A stretch of DNA of 64,000 bases from an uncultured Alkalilimnicola sp. (GTDB lineage: Bacteria > Pseudomonadota > Gammaproteobacteria > Nitrococcales > AK92): the NCBI GenBank assembly GCA_937951875.1, contig CALGAN010000088.1, forward strand, positions 1 to 64,000. The letters run 5' to 3'. How positions within the stretch are numbered: position 1 is the first letter of the stretch; each line of letters begins with the position of its first letter. The notes beneath the pieces were generated by a model, which worked only from the letters and a program-made list of their open reading frames with translations, was not told the origin of the DNA and searched no databases. Below, one piece after another: positions 38,243 through 47,507 of this stretch. A program made the translations under genes and the position numbers.

Positions 38243-39622
38243 TCAGATGGCTTTGGAGAAGCGGGTGGTCTCGCTGGGCTTGAGGTAGGCGTCGAACACC
38301 ATGGCGACGTTGCGCATCAGCAGCCGCCCGCGTAGCGGGATCTCGATGGCTTCCTCGCTCACTTCCACCAGCCCGTCCTCCCGCAGCGGCACCAGCCGCT
38401 GCAGCTCGGCGGCGAAATAGTCGTTGAACACGATGCCGTGAGCGGCCTCGATGCGGGCGATGTCGACCCGGCCCTGGCACATCAGCGCCTGGATCACGTC
38501 CCGCCGCAGCTTGTCGTCGGCGCTCATGCGCACGCCATGCACCACCGCCAGCCGGCCTTCCTCCAAACGCTGGCCGTAGTCGTCCAGCTGCTTGCTGTTC
38601 TGCGCGTAGGCGTCGCCGAGCTTGCCGATGGCGGATACGCCCAGGCCGACCAGGTCGAGCTCGGCCTGGGTCGAGTAGCCCTGGAAGTTGCGCTGCAGGG
38701 TGCCGTCGCGCTGGGCGCGGGCCAGCTCGTCGTCGGGCAGGGCGAAGTGGTCCATGCCGATGTAGACGTAGCCGGCGGCGGTGAGGCGCTGGATGGTCAG
38801 CTCCAGCAGGCGCAGCTTGGCCTCGCCGTCGGGCAGCTCGGCCGGGTCGATCTGTTTCTGCACCTTGAACAGCTGCGGCAGGTGCGCGTAGCTGTACACC
38901 GCCAGCCGCTCGGGGCGCAGCCGCAGGACGATGTCGAGGGTGCGGTCGAAGCTCTCGGTGGTCTGCTTGGGCAGGCCGTAGATCAGGTCGATGTTGGTGG
39001 AGCGGAAGCCGCTGGCGCGGCCGGCCTCGAGCACCGCGGCGGTCTGCTCGACGCTCTGGATGCGGTTGACCGCCGCCTGCACCGCCGGGTCGAAATCCTG
39101 CACGCCCAGGCTCATGCGGTTGAAGCCAAGCTCCGCCAGCAGCTCGATCTTCTCGCGCGTGACCGTGCGCGGGTCGATCTCGATCGAGTATTCGCGCCGG
39201 TCGCTGTCGCTCAGGCGGAAATGCCGGTTCAAGTCGGCGAACACCCGGCGCAGGTCGGCTTCCTTGAGGTAGGTCGGGGTGCCGCCGCCGAAGTGCAGTT
39301 GGGTGACCTCGCGCCGTCCCAGCCAGTGGCCCTGCAGCGCCATTTCCTGCGCCAGTCGGTCCAGGTAGTTCTCGGCGCGCGCGTAGTTGGCGGTGACGAC
39401 CTTGTTGCAGCCGCAGTAGAAGCAGACCGTGCGGCAGAACGGGATATGGACGTAGAGCGACAGCGGCGTGTCGCGGGCGCCGGCCTCGGCGGCCAGTTCG
39501 GCGTAGGCATGCTCGTCCAGAGCCGGGGAGAACTGCGGCGCGGTGGGGTAGGAGGTGTAGCGCGGCCCGCGCACATCGTACTTGCGCAGCAGAGCGGCGT
39601 CGAACTGCAGGCCTTGATGCAT
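38243..39622 (-). CDS. hemN: Oxygen-independent coproporphyrinogen III oxidase HemN
   Basis: The 459-residue radical SAM enzyme converts coproporphyrinogen III to protoporphyrinogen IX under low oxygen. It has the family N-terminal motif RKYDVRGPRYTSYPTAPQF (13-31), the cluster motif CRTVCFYC (Cys 63, 67, 70) followed by GC, HFGGGTPTYL, and the C-terminal HemN domain. PRYTSYPTA is specific to true HemN rather than HemW. The start at 39622 (MHQGLQFD) follows GAGGAG. An Anr/FNR box 76 bases upstream and a TATAAG -10 exactly 31 bases from the box centre predict activation under anaerobiosis. Confidence 0.95.
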   Translation of the reverse strand: MHQGLQFDAALLRKYDVRGPRYTSYPTAPQFSPALDEHAYAELAAEAGARDTPLSLYVHIPFCRTVCFYCGCNKVVTANYARAENYLDRLAQEMALQGHWLGRREVTQLHFGGGTPTYLKEADLRRVFADLNRHFRLSDSDRREYSIEIDPRTVTREKIELLAELGFNRMSLGVQDFDPAVQAAVNRIQSVEQTAAVLEAGRASGFRSTNIDLIYGLPKQTTESFDRTLDIVLRLRPERLAVYSYAHLPQLFKVQKQIDPAELPDGEAKLRLLELTIQRLTAAGYVYIGMDHFALPDDELARAQRDGTLQRNFQGYSTQAELDLVGLGVSAIGKLGDAYAQNSKQLDDYGQRLEEGRLAVVHGVRMSADDKLRRDVIQALMCQGRVDIARIEAAHGIVFNDYFAAELQRLVPLREDGLVEVSEEAIEIPLRGRLLMRNVAMVFDAYLKPSETTRFSKAI

Positions 39623-39670
39623 CAGGGGGACTCCTCGGTCGCGGGACCGTAACATGCGTGAATCGGCTCT

Positions 39671-39676
39671 CTTATA
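39671..39676 (-). promoter_or_regulatory. hemN -10 element (TATAAG)
   Basis: TATAAG on the minus strand is centred 31 bases from the centre of the Anr/FNR box, the spacing of class II FNR-dependent promoters. The predicted start site is near 39663. Confidence 0.65.
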
Positions 39677-39697
39677 GCGAACTTGCCGCGCCGGGTC

Positions 39698-39711
39698 TTG
39701 ATAGCCGTCAA
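39698..39711. promoter_or_regulatory. Anr/FNR box between hemN and ybaN-nnrS-nsrR
   Basis: TTGATAGCCGTCAA matches nine of ten defined bases of TTGAT-N4-ATCAA. It lies between two divergent transcription units with candidate -10 elements about 31 bases from its centre on both sides, so it may activate both. Confidence 0.78.
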
Positions 39712-39718
39712 GTCTGTT

Positions 39719-39741
39719 AAGATTCTTTTCAAATATATGTT
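39719..39741 (+). promoter_or_regulatory. NsrR-type operator upstream of ybaN-nnrS-nsrR
   Basis: An imperfect inverted repeat of half-sites AAGATTCTTTT (39719-39729) and, read on the minus strand, AACATATATTT (39741-39731) matches the NsrR half-site AANATGCATTT well. It overlaps the likely -10 region of the plus-strand operon encoding NsrR and NnrS, so NO would relieve repression. Confidence 0.7.
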
Positions 39742-39767
39742 AATGGATGACGAGTCGAGGTGAGGGC

Positions 39768-40178
39768 ATGTCGGATCGCCAAGCCGTTCCTTCCCGGCGT
39801 CGGACGCGTTGGCCGTATCTGCTGTTGGCGTACGGCTGCGTCGGGATGGGGGCGATAGGCGTCGTCGTGCCCGGTCTGCCGACCACGCCTTTTCTGCTGG
39901 TGGCGGCATGGGCGGCCACCCGCGGTTCCGAGCGGCTGCGCCGCCGCCTGTACGAGCACCCGCGTTTCGGCCCGCTGTTGCGGGACTGGGAGCGGCAGCG
40001 GGCGGTGCCGCGGCGCGCCAAGCGCGCCGCGCTGCTGCTGATGCTGCTGAGCTGGTGCCTGCTGGTCTGGCTTAGCGACGGGCCGGCGTTGCCGCTGATC
40101 ACCGCTCTGATCTTCGCCGGGGTCGCCGCCTATCTGTGGACGCGGCCGGACTCCCAGCCGCCGCAGGAGGAATCCTAA
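39768..40178 (+). CDS. ybaN: DUF454 (YbaN) family inner-membrane protein
   Basis: The 136-residue membrane protein has about three helices and the family core LLLAYGCVGMGAIGVVVPGLPTTPFLLVAAW (quoted in part: GVVVPGLPTTPF) followed by ATRGSERL and HPRFGPLLRDWE. YbaN homologues are often adjacent to haem or nitrogen-oxide genes, but no function is proved. The start at 39768 has GAGGTGAGGG upstream. It is the first gene of an operon with nnrS (two bases away) and nsrR. Confidence 0.9.
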   Translation: MSDRQAVPSRRRTRWPYLLLAYGCVGMGAIGVVVPGLPTTPFLLVAAWAATRGSERLRRRLYEHPRFGPLLRDWERQRAVPRRAKRAALLLMLLSWCLLVWLSDGPALPLITALIFAGVAAYLWTRPDSQPPQEES

Positions 40179-40180
40179 TC

Positions 40181-41380
40181 GTGCTTGAACTCAATCCGCC
40201 GCGATCGATCGCCACGCCGACGCTGCTGGCCTTCCCGTTTCGGCCGTTCTTCCTGCTCGCCGCGCTGTACGGGGCGGCGCTGGTAGCGGCTTGGTTGGCG
40301 TTCCTGTTCGCCGGCTTGCCGTTGCCGCTGGGGGTGAACCCGGCTCAGTGGCATGGGCACGAGATGCTGTTCGGTTTCGTGCCGGCCGCCATCGCCGGTT
40401 TCCTGCTCACCGCCATGTGCAACTGGACCGGCGCGCCGCCGCTCGCCGGGCGCCCGCTGGCGGCGCTGATCCTGCTGTGGCTGGCCGGGCGGCTGGCGCT
40501 GTGGGGGTCGGGGCTGCTGCCGCCGTGGCTGGTGGCGCTGGCGGATTTGAGCTTTTTGCCGGTGCTGGCGGCCTATGTCGGCAAGGTTCTCATGCGCCAC
40601 GGTAATCACCGCAACTTGGTGCTGGTCGGCATGCTGTCGCTGCTGACGCTGGCCAACGTGTTCATGCACGTGGGCTTCGCCGGTATCTGGCCGGCGGGGG
40701 CGGCGGTCGGCGAGGTGCTGGCGCTGGACCTGATCGCGGTCATCATTGTGGTGATCGGTGGCCGGATCACGCCGGCGTTCACCGCCAACTGGCTGCGCCT
40801 GCGCGGCGGCTCGCCGGAGCTGGTGCGCCGCTCCGAGCGCTTGGACGCCTGGGCCATGCGCCTGACGCTGCTGATGGTGCCGGCCGATCTGGCATTCGGC
40901 TGGCCCTGGCTCGGGGCGCTGGCGGCGGCGGCCGCGGCGCTGGTCAACGCCTGGCGGCTTTGGCAGTGGCGCGGCTGGCGGGCCGCGGCCGAGCCCTTGC
41001 TGTGGATTCTGCACCTGGGCATGGCATGGATCGTGCTTGCGCTGTCCCTCAAGGCCGCGACGCCGCTGCTCGGGCTGAGCCCGGCGGCGTGGATGCACGC
41101 GCTGGGTGCCGGCGCCATGGGTACGCTGATCTTCGGGGTCATGACCCGGGTATCGTTGGGGCATACGGGAAGGCCGCTGCGGTTGCCTCGGGGCGCTCGG
41201 CTCATCTACTGGAGCGTGCTGCTGGCCGGCGTGGCGCGGCTGGCGACGGCGTTCGGACTGGGCGACTACCGTGGCGGGCTGCTGGTGTCGGCCGCTGCCT
41301 GGGTGTTGGCCTGCGTCGCGTTCCTGGCACTGTATTGGCCGATCCTGAGCGGCCCGCGCGCGGACGGACGGCCCGGCTGA
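40181..41380 (+). CDS. nnrS: NnrS family haem-copper membrane protein
   Basis: The 399-residue protein has about 12 transmembrane helices, FPFRPFFLLAALYGAA at the N-terminus, and conserved His clusters AQWHGHEMLFGF (about 53-64) and MTRVSLGHTGRPL (about 320). NnrS relieves nitrosative stress by keeping iron from being trapped as dinitrosyl complexes. It starts with GTG, two bases after ybaN, behind AGGAGG. Its position in an NsrR-controlled operon agrees with the role. Confidence 0.93.
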   Translation: MLELNPPRSIATPTLLAFPFRPFFLLAALYGAALVAAWLAFLFAGLPLPLGVNPAQWHGHEMLFGFVPAAIAGFLLTAMCNWTGAPPLAGRPLAALILLWLAGRLALWGSGLLPPWLVALADLSFLPVLAAYVGKVLMRHGNHRNLVLVGMLSLLTLANVFMHVGFAGIWPAGAAVGEVLALDLIAVIIVVIGGRITPAFTANWLRLRGGSPELVRRSERLDAWAMRLTLLMVPADLAFGWPWLGALAAAAAALVNAWRLWQWRGWRAAAEPLLWILHLGMAWIVLALSLKAATPLLGLSPAAWMHALGAGAMGTLIFGVMTRVSLGHTGRPLRLPRGARLIYWSVLLAGVARLATAFGLGDYRGGLLVSAAAWVLACVAFLALYWPILSGPRADGRPG

Positions 41381-41392
41381 GAGGAGAGTTGC

Positions 41393-41854
41393 ATGCGATT
41401 GACCCGCTACACCGACTACACGCTCCGGGTGCTGATCTATCTCGGCGTCAAAGGCAGCGAGCTGTCCACCATCCAGGAGATCGCCGACCGCTACGGCATC
41501 TCCAAGAACCACTTGATGAAAGTGGTGCACGACCTCCAGCTCAAGGGCTACATCGACACCCTGCGCGGCAAGAACGGCGGCCTGCGCCTGCGGCAGCGGC
41601 CGGAGCAGATCAGCATCGGTGCGCTGGTGCGGGAAACCGAGCCGGACATCGGGCTGGTGGAATGCTTCGGCGATGACAATGAGTGCGTGATTACGCCCGC
41701 GTGCCAACTCAAGCACGTGCTGCACGCCGCCCTGGAGGCATTCTATGGGGTGCTCGACGGCTGCACCCTGGCCGACCTGCTCGGCGGGCGCGAGGCCGAA
41801 CTCACGCGCCTGTTCGGTATCGGCACGATACCGGTGAAGGTGGTGGCCAGCTGA
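41393..41854 (+). CDS. nsrR: NO-sensing Rrf2 repressor NsrR
   Basis: The 153-residue Rrf2 winged helix opens MRLTRYTDYTLRVLIYLG and has GISKNHLMKVVHDL as recognition region and RGKNGGLRL as wing. Three cysteines, 91, 98 and 104 (LVECFG, NECVITPAC), are the Fe-S ligands typical of NsrR. Binding of NO to the cluster abolishes DNA binding. It is the last gene of the ybaN-nnrS-nsrR operon and probably autoregulates through the site at 39719-39741. Confidence 0.93.
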   Translation: MRLTRYTDYTLRVLIYLGVKGSELSTIQEIADRYGISKNHLMKVVHDLQLKGYIDTLRGKNGGLRLRQRPEQISIGALVRETEPDIGLVECFGDDNECVITPACQLKHVLHAALEAFYGVLDGCTLADLLGGREAELTRLFGIGTIPVKVVAS

Positions 41855-41979
41855 GGAGGACGGCGCGCCGGCGGGTTGCCGCTGTCCGCCGTCTGCTTGA
41901 TCATAGTCGCCTCTTCACACAGGCCACGGCGACGCCGGTCGGCGTGGTCAAGGCCTGTGGTCAATAAGGAAGAACAGCC

Positions 41980-43731
41980 ATTACCGCGGCCCGTCGTTTG
42001 GTCAACAACGTTTTGTTCGCCGTGTGCGCGACCCTCGCGGCCGGGAGCGCCGCCGCTGCCGTACGGTTGGAAGTGCGGGGCGCGAACGGCGAGTTGGCCG
42101 ACAACATCCGAGCCCACGTGGGCCCCATGCCGGAATCGGCTAGCGAGGCGGGGGCGCGGTTCCGCCGCAACGTGCAGGCGTCGGCGCAGCGAGCGGCCGA
42201 GGCGCTGGGCTATTACGCCGCCGATATCCGGGTAACGCGCGAGCGCGACGGCGACGATGCCGTCATCCGGGTGGAGGTCAAGCCGGGGCCGCGCGTCACC
42301 CTGAGCGAGGTCGACATCGTCATCGACGGCGAGGCGCGCGACGACGCCGAGTTCCAGAAGCTGATCGCCAGCCTGCCGCTGCGCAAGGGCGGTCCGCTGC
42401 ATCACGGCCTCTACGAAAGCAGCAAGCAGCAGCTGGAGAACTTGGCGCTGCGCCGCGGCTACTTCGACGCCCGCTTCACCCGCCATCGGGTCGAAGTCGA
42501 TGCCAACGCCAACACCGCCCGGGTGCTGCTCACTTTCGACAGTGGTCGACGCTACCGCTTCGGCGAGGTGAGTTTTTCCGAGACGCCGTTGAGGAAAGAG
42601 CTGTTGAAGCGGTTGGTGCCGTTCCAGCCTGATGACCCGTACCAGGCCGAGCAGGTGATCGAGCTCAACCGCAATCTGCTGGACAGCAATTATTTCAACA
42701 ACGTGCGGGTGCGTCCGCAGCCGGAGCAGGCCGAGGACGATGCGGTGCCGGTGGAGGTCGAGCTGGCCATGGCCGAGCCCAACCGCGTCGGCGTCGGTGT
42801 CGGCTATGCCACCGACGTCGGCCCGCGGCTGCGCTTGACCTGGACCCGCCCCTGGATCAACCGCCACGGCCACAGCGCCGAAGCCGATCTGGAAGTGTCG
42901 CAGGTTCGGCAGAGCATCAGCGGCGAGTACAAGATCCCGCTGCGCAGCCCGCTGACCGATTTTCTCAGCTTCCAGAGCGGCCTCATTTCCGAGAGCTTCC
43001 CCGACGCCCGCAGCGACCGGTTCACGCTGGCCGTGCAGCGCGACTGGCGCCTGAGCAGCGGTTGGCAGCGTAGCGTGTTCGTGCGCTGGAACCGCGACAA
43101 CTTCAAGGTCGACGGCCAGCCGCGGCAGACCACCGATCTGGTGCTGCCGGGCGTGAGCTACACCCGCACCCGTGTCCGCGGCAACGCCGTGGACCCGATC
43201 TCCGGCGACCGCTATGTGGTCAGCGTCGAGGGCGGTGATGAATGGTTCGGCTCGGACATCCGGCTGCTGCGGCTGCGGCTGGGCGGCCGCTGGCTGGTGC
43301 CGCTGGCGCCGCGCCATCAACTGTTCCTGCGCACCGACCTCGGCAAGATCTGGACCTCGGATTTCGACCGATTGCCGCCGTCGCTGCGTTTCTTCGCCGG
43401 TGGCGATCAGAGCATCCGCGGTTTCGATTACAATACCGTCGCGCCCAAGACCAGCAGCGGGCCGGGCGAGTCGGACGAGATCGTGGGTGGCCGATATCTC
43501 TATACCGGCAGCATCGAATACGACTACCGGTTCGCCGAGAAGTGGCAGGTCGCGACCTTCATCGACGCCGGTAACGCGACCAACTCGTTGGACGAGCCCC
43601 TCAAGGTGGGCGCGGGCTTCGGTATTCACTGGATCTCGCCGGTCGGCCCGGTCCGACTCGAGTTCGCCTGGGGGATCAGTGAGCGCGACAAACCGTTCGA
43701 GCTGCATTTCACCCTAGGTCCCCGTCTGTGA
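41980..43731 (+). CDS. tamA: Outer-membrane translocation and assembly protein TamA
   Basis: The protein of 577-583 residues has a signal peptide, three POTRA domains (about 30-270) and a 16-strand Omp85 barrel with VGVGVGYATDVGPRLRLTW, the FAGGDQSIRGFDYNTVAP motif in L6 (RGF) and C-terminal HFTLGPRL. TamA works with TamB in lipid and autotransporter insertion. An in-frame stop at 41965-41967 limits the start. An ATT at 41980, seven bases after AAGGAAG, gives a signal peptide with two Arg; TTG at 41998 has the Shine-Dalgarno 26 bases away and no basic residues. I favour ATT. The stop overlaps tamB by GTGA. Confidence 0.9.
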   Translation: MTAARRLVNNVLFAVCATLAAGSAAAAVRLEVRGANGELADNIRAHVGPMPESASEAGARFRRNVQASAQRAAEALGYYAADIRVTRERDGDDAVIRVEVKPGPRVTLSEVDIVIDGEARDDAEFQKLIASLPLRKGGPLHHGLYESSKQQLENLALRRGYFDARFTRHRVEVDANANTARVLLTFDSGRRYRFGEVSFSETPLRKELLKRLVPFQPDDPYQAEQVIELNRNLLDSNYFNNVRVRPQPEQAEDDAVPVEVELAMAEPNRVGVGVGYATDVGPRLRLTWTRPWINRHGHSAEADLEVSQVRQSISGEYKIPLRSPLTDFLSFQSGLISESFPDARSDRFTLAVQRDWRLSSGWQRSVFVRWNRDNFKVDGQPRQTTDLVLPGVSYTRTRVRGNAVDPISGDRYVVSVEGGDEWFGSDIRLLRLRLGGRWLVPLAPRHQLFLRTDLGKIWTSDFDRLPPSLRFFAGGDQSIRGFDYNTVAPKTSSGPGESDEIVGGRYLYTGSIEYDYRFAEKWQVATFIDAGNATNSLDEPLKVGAGFGIHWISPVGPVRLEFAWGISERDKPFELHFTLGPRL

Positions 43732-46700
43732 AGCGTTTTCTCAAGGTTGCGCTGAGCGCGTTGCTCGGTCTGGTCGTCCTCGTCGCGCTGGTGGTGGCCT
43801 GGCTCACCATGACCACCAGCGGCGCGCGTTGGCTGGCGCGGCAGGCGCAGCGGTTCGAGCCGCGGCTGGCGCTGGAGGTGGCCGAAGGCTCACTGGCGTT
43901 CGGGCTGACCGTCCACGCCTTGCGCTGGGACGACGGCACGTTCGCGCTCGACGCCGGCGCCGCGCAGCTGGGCTGGACGCCCCAATGCCTGCCCGCTCGC
44001 ACCCTCTGCCTCGACCTGGTGCGGCTGGACGACGCTACGCTCACCATCCGTGATTCCGCCGACGACGAGCGGCCCGCCACTGACGTGCCGCCGGAGGAGC
44101 CTGCCCCGCCCGAGCCGGCGGCCAAGCTGCGGCTGCCGGTCATCGTTACCCTGGAGTTGCTGCAGGCCCGCAATCTGCAGCTGGAGACGCCCGCGGTGCG
44201 CGCCAGTCTGGCTTCGCTGCAGGCCAGCGGCGAGGCGAGCGGCAGCGCGGTGACCCTGCGCTGGGGCCGGCTGCAGGGGTTGCGGCTGGAGCTGTTGGCC
44301 AGCGGCGAGGAGCCGGCGCTGCGCGAGTCGGTGTGGCCGCTGCCGCGCATCGATCTGCCGCTGGATCTGCGGGTCGACGGGCTGCTGCTGGAGGATGCCG
44401 ACATCGTCGCCGCCGGCGGCAGCTGGCATATCGACATGGTCGCGCTCAACGCCGACCTGAAGGGCCCGGCGCTGAACCTGCGCAAGCTGCAGGTGCAGAT
44501 GCTCGAAGGGCAGCTCGAAGCCAGCGGCGAAATGACGCTGGCCGACACCTATCCGCTGGCGCTGCGCCTCAAGGGCCGGCTGACCCATGCCGAGCTGGCC
44601 GAGCCTGTCGAGCTCGACGGCAGCCTGGCCGGCGATCTCAAGCAGCTCGCCGCCAAGGCCGAGCTGAGCGGCGGCGTGCGGCTAAGCGCCGGCGGCAGCA
44701 TCGCGCCACTCGATCCGCGGCTGCCGTTCCAGCTCGACGCGCATTGGCCGGCGCTGAGCTGGCCGCTGCGGGGCGAGCCGCAGGTGAGCGTGCGTAACGG
44801 CCTGCTCACCGCCCAGGGCAGCCTCGACGGCTACCGGGTCAGCCTGGCCGGCACGGTCAGCGGTCCCGATCTGCCGGAGGGGCGCTGGAAGCTGCAAGGC
44901 AATGGTGATCTGAATGGCTTCGAGCTCGCGCGCCTCGAGGGCGAGGTGCTCGACGGCAGCTTGGAGGCGAGCGGCAAGTTCGACTGGCGCAAGGGGGTGC
45001 GCTGGCAAGCCCACGTCCGCTTCCGCGATCTCAACCCTGGGGTGGTGGTGGCGGATTACCCGGGTCGTCTCAGCGGCGAGGCCAGCAGCGAAGGACAGCT
45101 GCGCGAGGACGGGCGCCTGCGCCTGCAGGTCAGCAGCCCCGGGATTCGCGGTCGCCTGCGCGGCTACCCGGCGGGGGCGCGCGGCCGGGTCGAGCGCGGT
45201 CTGGACGGGCAGTGGCGCCTGCGCGGGCTGGAGCTGCGCAGCGGCCCCAACCGCGTCGTCGTCGACGGCAGCGTCGATCGCCGCCTGGCGCTGGAGGGCA
45301 GTTTCGACCTGCCGCGGCTGGCGGCGCTGCTGCCGCAAGTGAAGGGGGCCGCGGCGGGCAGCTTCAAGGTCGGCGGCAGTCTTGAGGCGCCCGACATCGC
45401 CCTCGAACTGGACGGTCGCGATCTGCAGGTGGACCAGGCCGCGGTGGCGACCCTGCGGTTGCGCGGCGAGATCCAGCAGCTCGGCTACGGCGACGGCGGC
45501 CAGGTGCGGTTCAGCGCCAGCGGCGTGCGGTGGCAGGACGAGCGCTTCGGTGTCGTGGAGGGCGAACTCATCGGCGGTCGCCGCCAGCATGCGCTGACGC
45601 TGCGCGTCGCTGGCGGCCGGTTCGGCGGCGATCTGCACTTGGCCGGCAGCCTGAGCGAGCAGCTCGATTGGCGCGGTGAATTGCTGGGGGCGTCGCTGGC
45701 GCTGCCGCCGCAGCAGCGCTGGCAGCTGCAGACGCCGGCGGCGCTGCTCTGGCGGCAGCGCGCGCAGCGGCTGACCGTGGCGGCGCATTGCTGGCAGCAG
45801 CAACAGGCGCGGCTGTGCCTGAACGAGGAGGCGGTGATCGGCCAGCGCGGCGCGGCGCGGGTCAGCCTGGAGGCGTTCCAACTCGCCTGGCTCCGGGCCT
45901 GGTGGCCCGAGGGGGTGGACTGGCAGGCGCCGCTGGACGCCGACCTGGCGTTGAGCTGGGCGCCGGGCGCGATGCCGACGCTGGCACTGCGCGCGGTCAG
46001 CCGCGAGGGCCAAGTGCACCTCAGCCAGGAGGACGAGGACCAGCCGCTGGCGCTCGGGTACCGACGGTTGGAGGCCGATCTGCGCGTGGAGCGCCAGGAG
46101 CTGATCCTGTCGCTGGCGCTGGATTCGGACGGGCTCGGTTCCGGTAGCCTGGATGCCCGCACGATGCTGCAGGCGCGGCCGCGCCCGCTGCAGGGCGAGG
46201 TGGTGCTGCGCGGGCTGCGTTTAGAGGTGATCAAGCCCTTCCTGCCGCAGGTCCAGTCCCTGGCCGGCGTGGTCGAGGCCGAGGGGCGTTTCTTCGGCAG
46301 CCTGGACGATCCCCGTGTCGTCGGCAAGGTGCGCCTCGCCGGGGGGCAGGTGGCGGCGCAGGGACTGCCGGTGACGCTCGCCAATATCGAGCTGGCGGCC
46401 GACATTCACGATACCCGGGCGGATTTGAGCGGCAGCTTCAACAGCGGCGAAGGGCGCGGGCAGCTGCGCGGCCAGGCCGCCTGGCGCGGCGAGCGCTGGA
46501 CCCTCGATCTGGGGCTGACCGGCGAGCGTCTGTTGCTCGTCTATCCGCCGCTGGCGCGGCTGGAATTCTCGCCCGATCTGGAGATCCGGCTGGCGCCGCA
46601 GCAGGCGGCGGTCAAGGGTAAGGTGCGGATCCCGCGTGGCCAGATCACCATCGAGGAGTTGCCCGAGGGCGCTGTCGCCGTGTCCGACGACGTGGTGGTG

Positions 46701-47465
46701 GTGCGCACCGCCCAGGGCGAGGCGCCGGCCGAGGCCGAGGCGCCGCTGCCAGGCTGGTCGATCACCAGCGAGGTGGAGGTGATCCTCGGCAACAACGTCC
46801 GTATCAAGGGGCAGGGGCTGAGCGGCCGGCTGGCCGGCGATCTGGGGCTGCGTCAGCGGCCGCACGGACCGGTCGAGGCGCTGGGCGAGCTGCGGATCGA
46901 GGAAGGGCGCTACACGGCCTACGGGCAGGATCTGACCATCCGCCGCGGCTTGCTGCTGTTCTCCGGACCGATCGACGAGCCTTCGCTCGACATCGAGGCG
47001 GTGCGGGTCGTGAACGATGTGGTGGCCGGCCTGCGGGCGGAGGGGCATGTCAGCTCGCCGCAGGTCTCCTTGTTCTCCGAACCCGGCATGTCGCAGGAGG
47101 ACATCCTTTCCTACATCGTGCGCGGCCGGCCGATGCGCGAGAGCGGTCCCGGCGCCACCCAGCAGCAGCTGCTGGCGCAGGCCGCGCTGTCGCTGGGCGT
47201 GTTCGGCGGCAAGAATCTGGCCAACTCGCTGGCCAGCACGCTGGGTATCCAGGATTTCGAGCTTGGCACCGGCGGCGATGGCGACACCACCCAGGTCGAG
47301 CTGAGCGGCTATCTGTCGCCGAACCTGTTCGTGCGCTACGGCATCGGCGTGTTCGCGCCGGTCAATACCCTGACCCTGCGCTATCGGCTCAGTCCGCGCT
47401 TTTATGTGGAGGCGGTCAGCAGCTTGGAGAGCGCGCTGGATCTGTTCTACGAGTTCCGCTTCTGA
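43728..47465 (+). CDS. tamB: Translocation and assembly module protein TamB (AsmA-like)
   Basis: The 1245-residue periplasmic bridge is anchored by an N-terminal helix (LSALLGLVVLVALVVAWL, about 9-26) with a very long repetitive beta-strand region. The C-terminal DUF490/TamB domain contains QEDILSYIVRGRPM (about 1122-1135) and NLFVRYGIGVFAPVNTL, ending LDLFYEFRF. TamB spans the periplasm and transfers phospholipids towards the outer membrane together with TamA. The GTG start overlaps the tamA stop (GTGA). A strong hairpin follows the gene. Confidence 0.94.
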   Translation: MKRFLKVALSALLGLVVLVALVVAWLTMTTSGARWLARQAQRFEPRLALEVAEGSLAFGLTVHALRWDDGTFALDAGAAQLGWTPQCLPARTLCLDLVRLDDATLTIRDSADDERPATDVPPEEPAPPEPAAKLRLPVIVTLELLQARNLQLETPAVRASLASLQASGEASGSAVTLRWGRLQGLRLELLASGEEPALRESVWPLPRIDLPLDLRVDGLLLEDADIVAAGGSWHIDMVALNADLKGPALNLRKLQVQMLEGQLEASGEMTLADTYPLALRLKGRLTHAELAEPVELDGSLAGDLKQLAAKAELSGGVRLSAGGSIAPLDPRLPFQLDAHWPALSWPLRGEPQVSVRNGLLTAQGSLDGYRVSLAGTVSGPDLPEGRWKLQGNGDLNGFELARLEGEVLDGSLEASGKFDWRKGVRWQAHVRFRDLNPGVVVADYPGRLSGEASSEGQLREDGRLRLQVSSPGIRGRLRGYPAGARGRVERGLDGQWRLRGLELRSGPNRVVVDGSVDRRLALEGSFDLPRLAALLPQVKGAAAGSFKVGGSLEAPDIALELDGRDLQVDQAAVATLRLRGEIQQLGYGDGGQVRFSASGVRWQDERFGVVEGELIGGRRQHALTLRVAGGRFGGDLHLAGSLSEQLDWRGELLGASLALPPQQRWQLQTPAALLWRQRAQRLTVAAHCWQQQQARLCLNEEAVIGQRGAARVSLEAFQLAWLRAWWPEGVDWQAPLDADLALSWAPGAMPTLALRAVSREGQVHLSQEDEDQPLALGYRRLEADLRVERQELILSLALDSDGLGSGSLDARTMLQARPRPLQGEVVLRGLRLEVIKPFLPQVQSLAGVVEAEGRFFGSLDDPRVVGKVRLAGGQVAAQGLPVTLANIELAADIHDTRADLSGSFNSGEGRGQLRGQAAWRGERWTLDLGLTGERLLLVYPPLARLEFSPDLEIRLAPQQAAVKGKVRIPRGQITIEELPEGAVAVSDDVVVVRTAQGEAPAEAEAPLPGWSITSEVEVILGNNVRIKGQGLSGRLAGDLGLRQRPHGPVEALGELRIEEGRYTAYGQDLTIRRGLLLFSGPIDEPSLDIEAVRVVNDVVAGLRAEGHVSSPQVSLFSEPGMSQEDILSYIVRGRPMRESGPGATQQQLLAQAALSLGVFGGKNLANSLASTLGIQDFELGTGGDGDTTQVELSGYLSPNLFVRYGIGVFAPVNTLTLRYRLSPRFYVEAVSSLESALDLFYEFRF

Positions 47466-47470
47466 GCGGC

Positions 47471-47500
47471 GGCCTGCCGGCGGCCGGTCGCCGGCAGGCC
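47471..47500. terminator. Convergent hairpin between tamB and ydbL
   Basis: Perfect 12-bp stem GGCCTGCCGGCG (47471-47482) and CGCCGGCAGGCC (47489-47500) with a six-base loop in the 42-base gap between two convergent genes. There is no U tract, but it probably ends both transcripts. Confidence 0.65.
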
Positions 47501-47507
47501 GGTCGGC

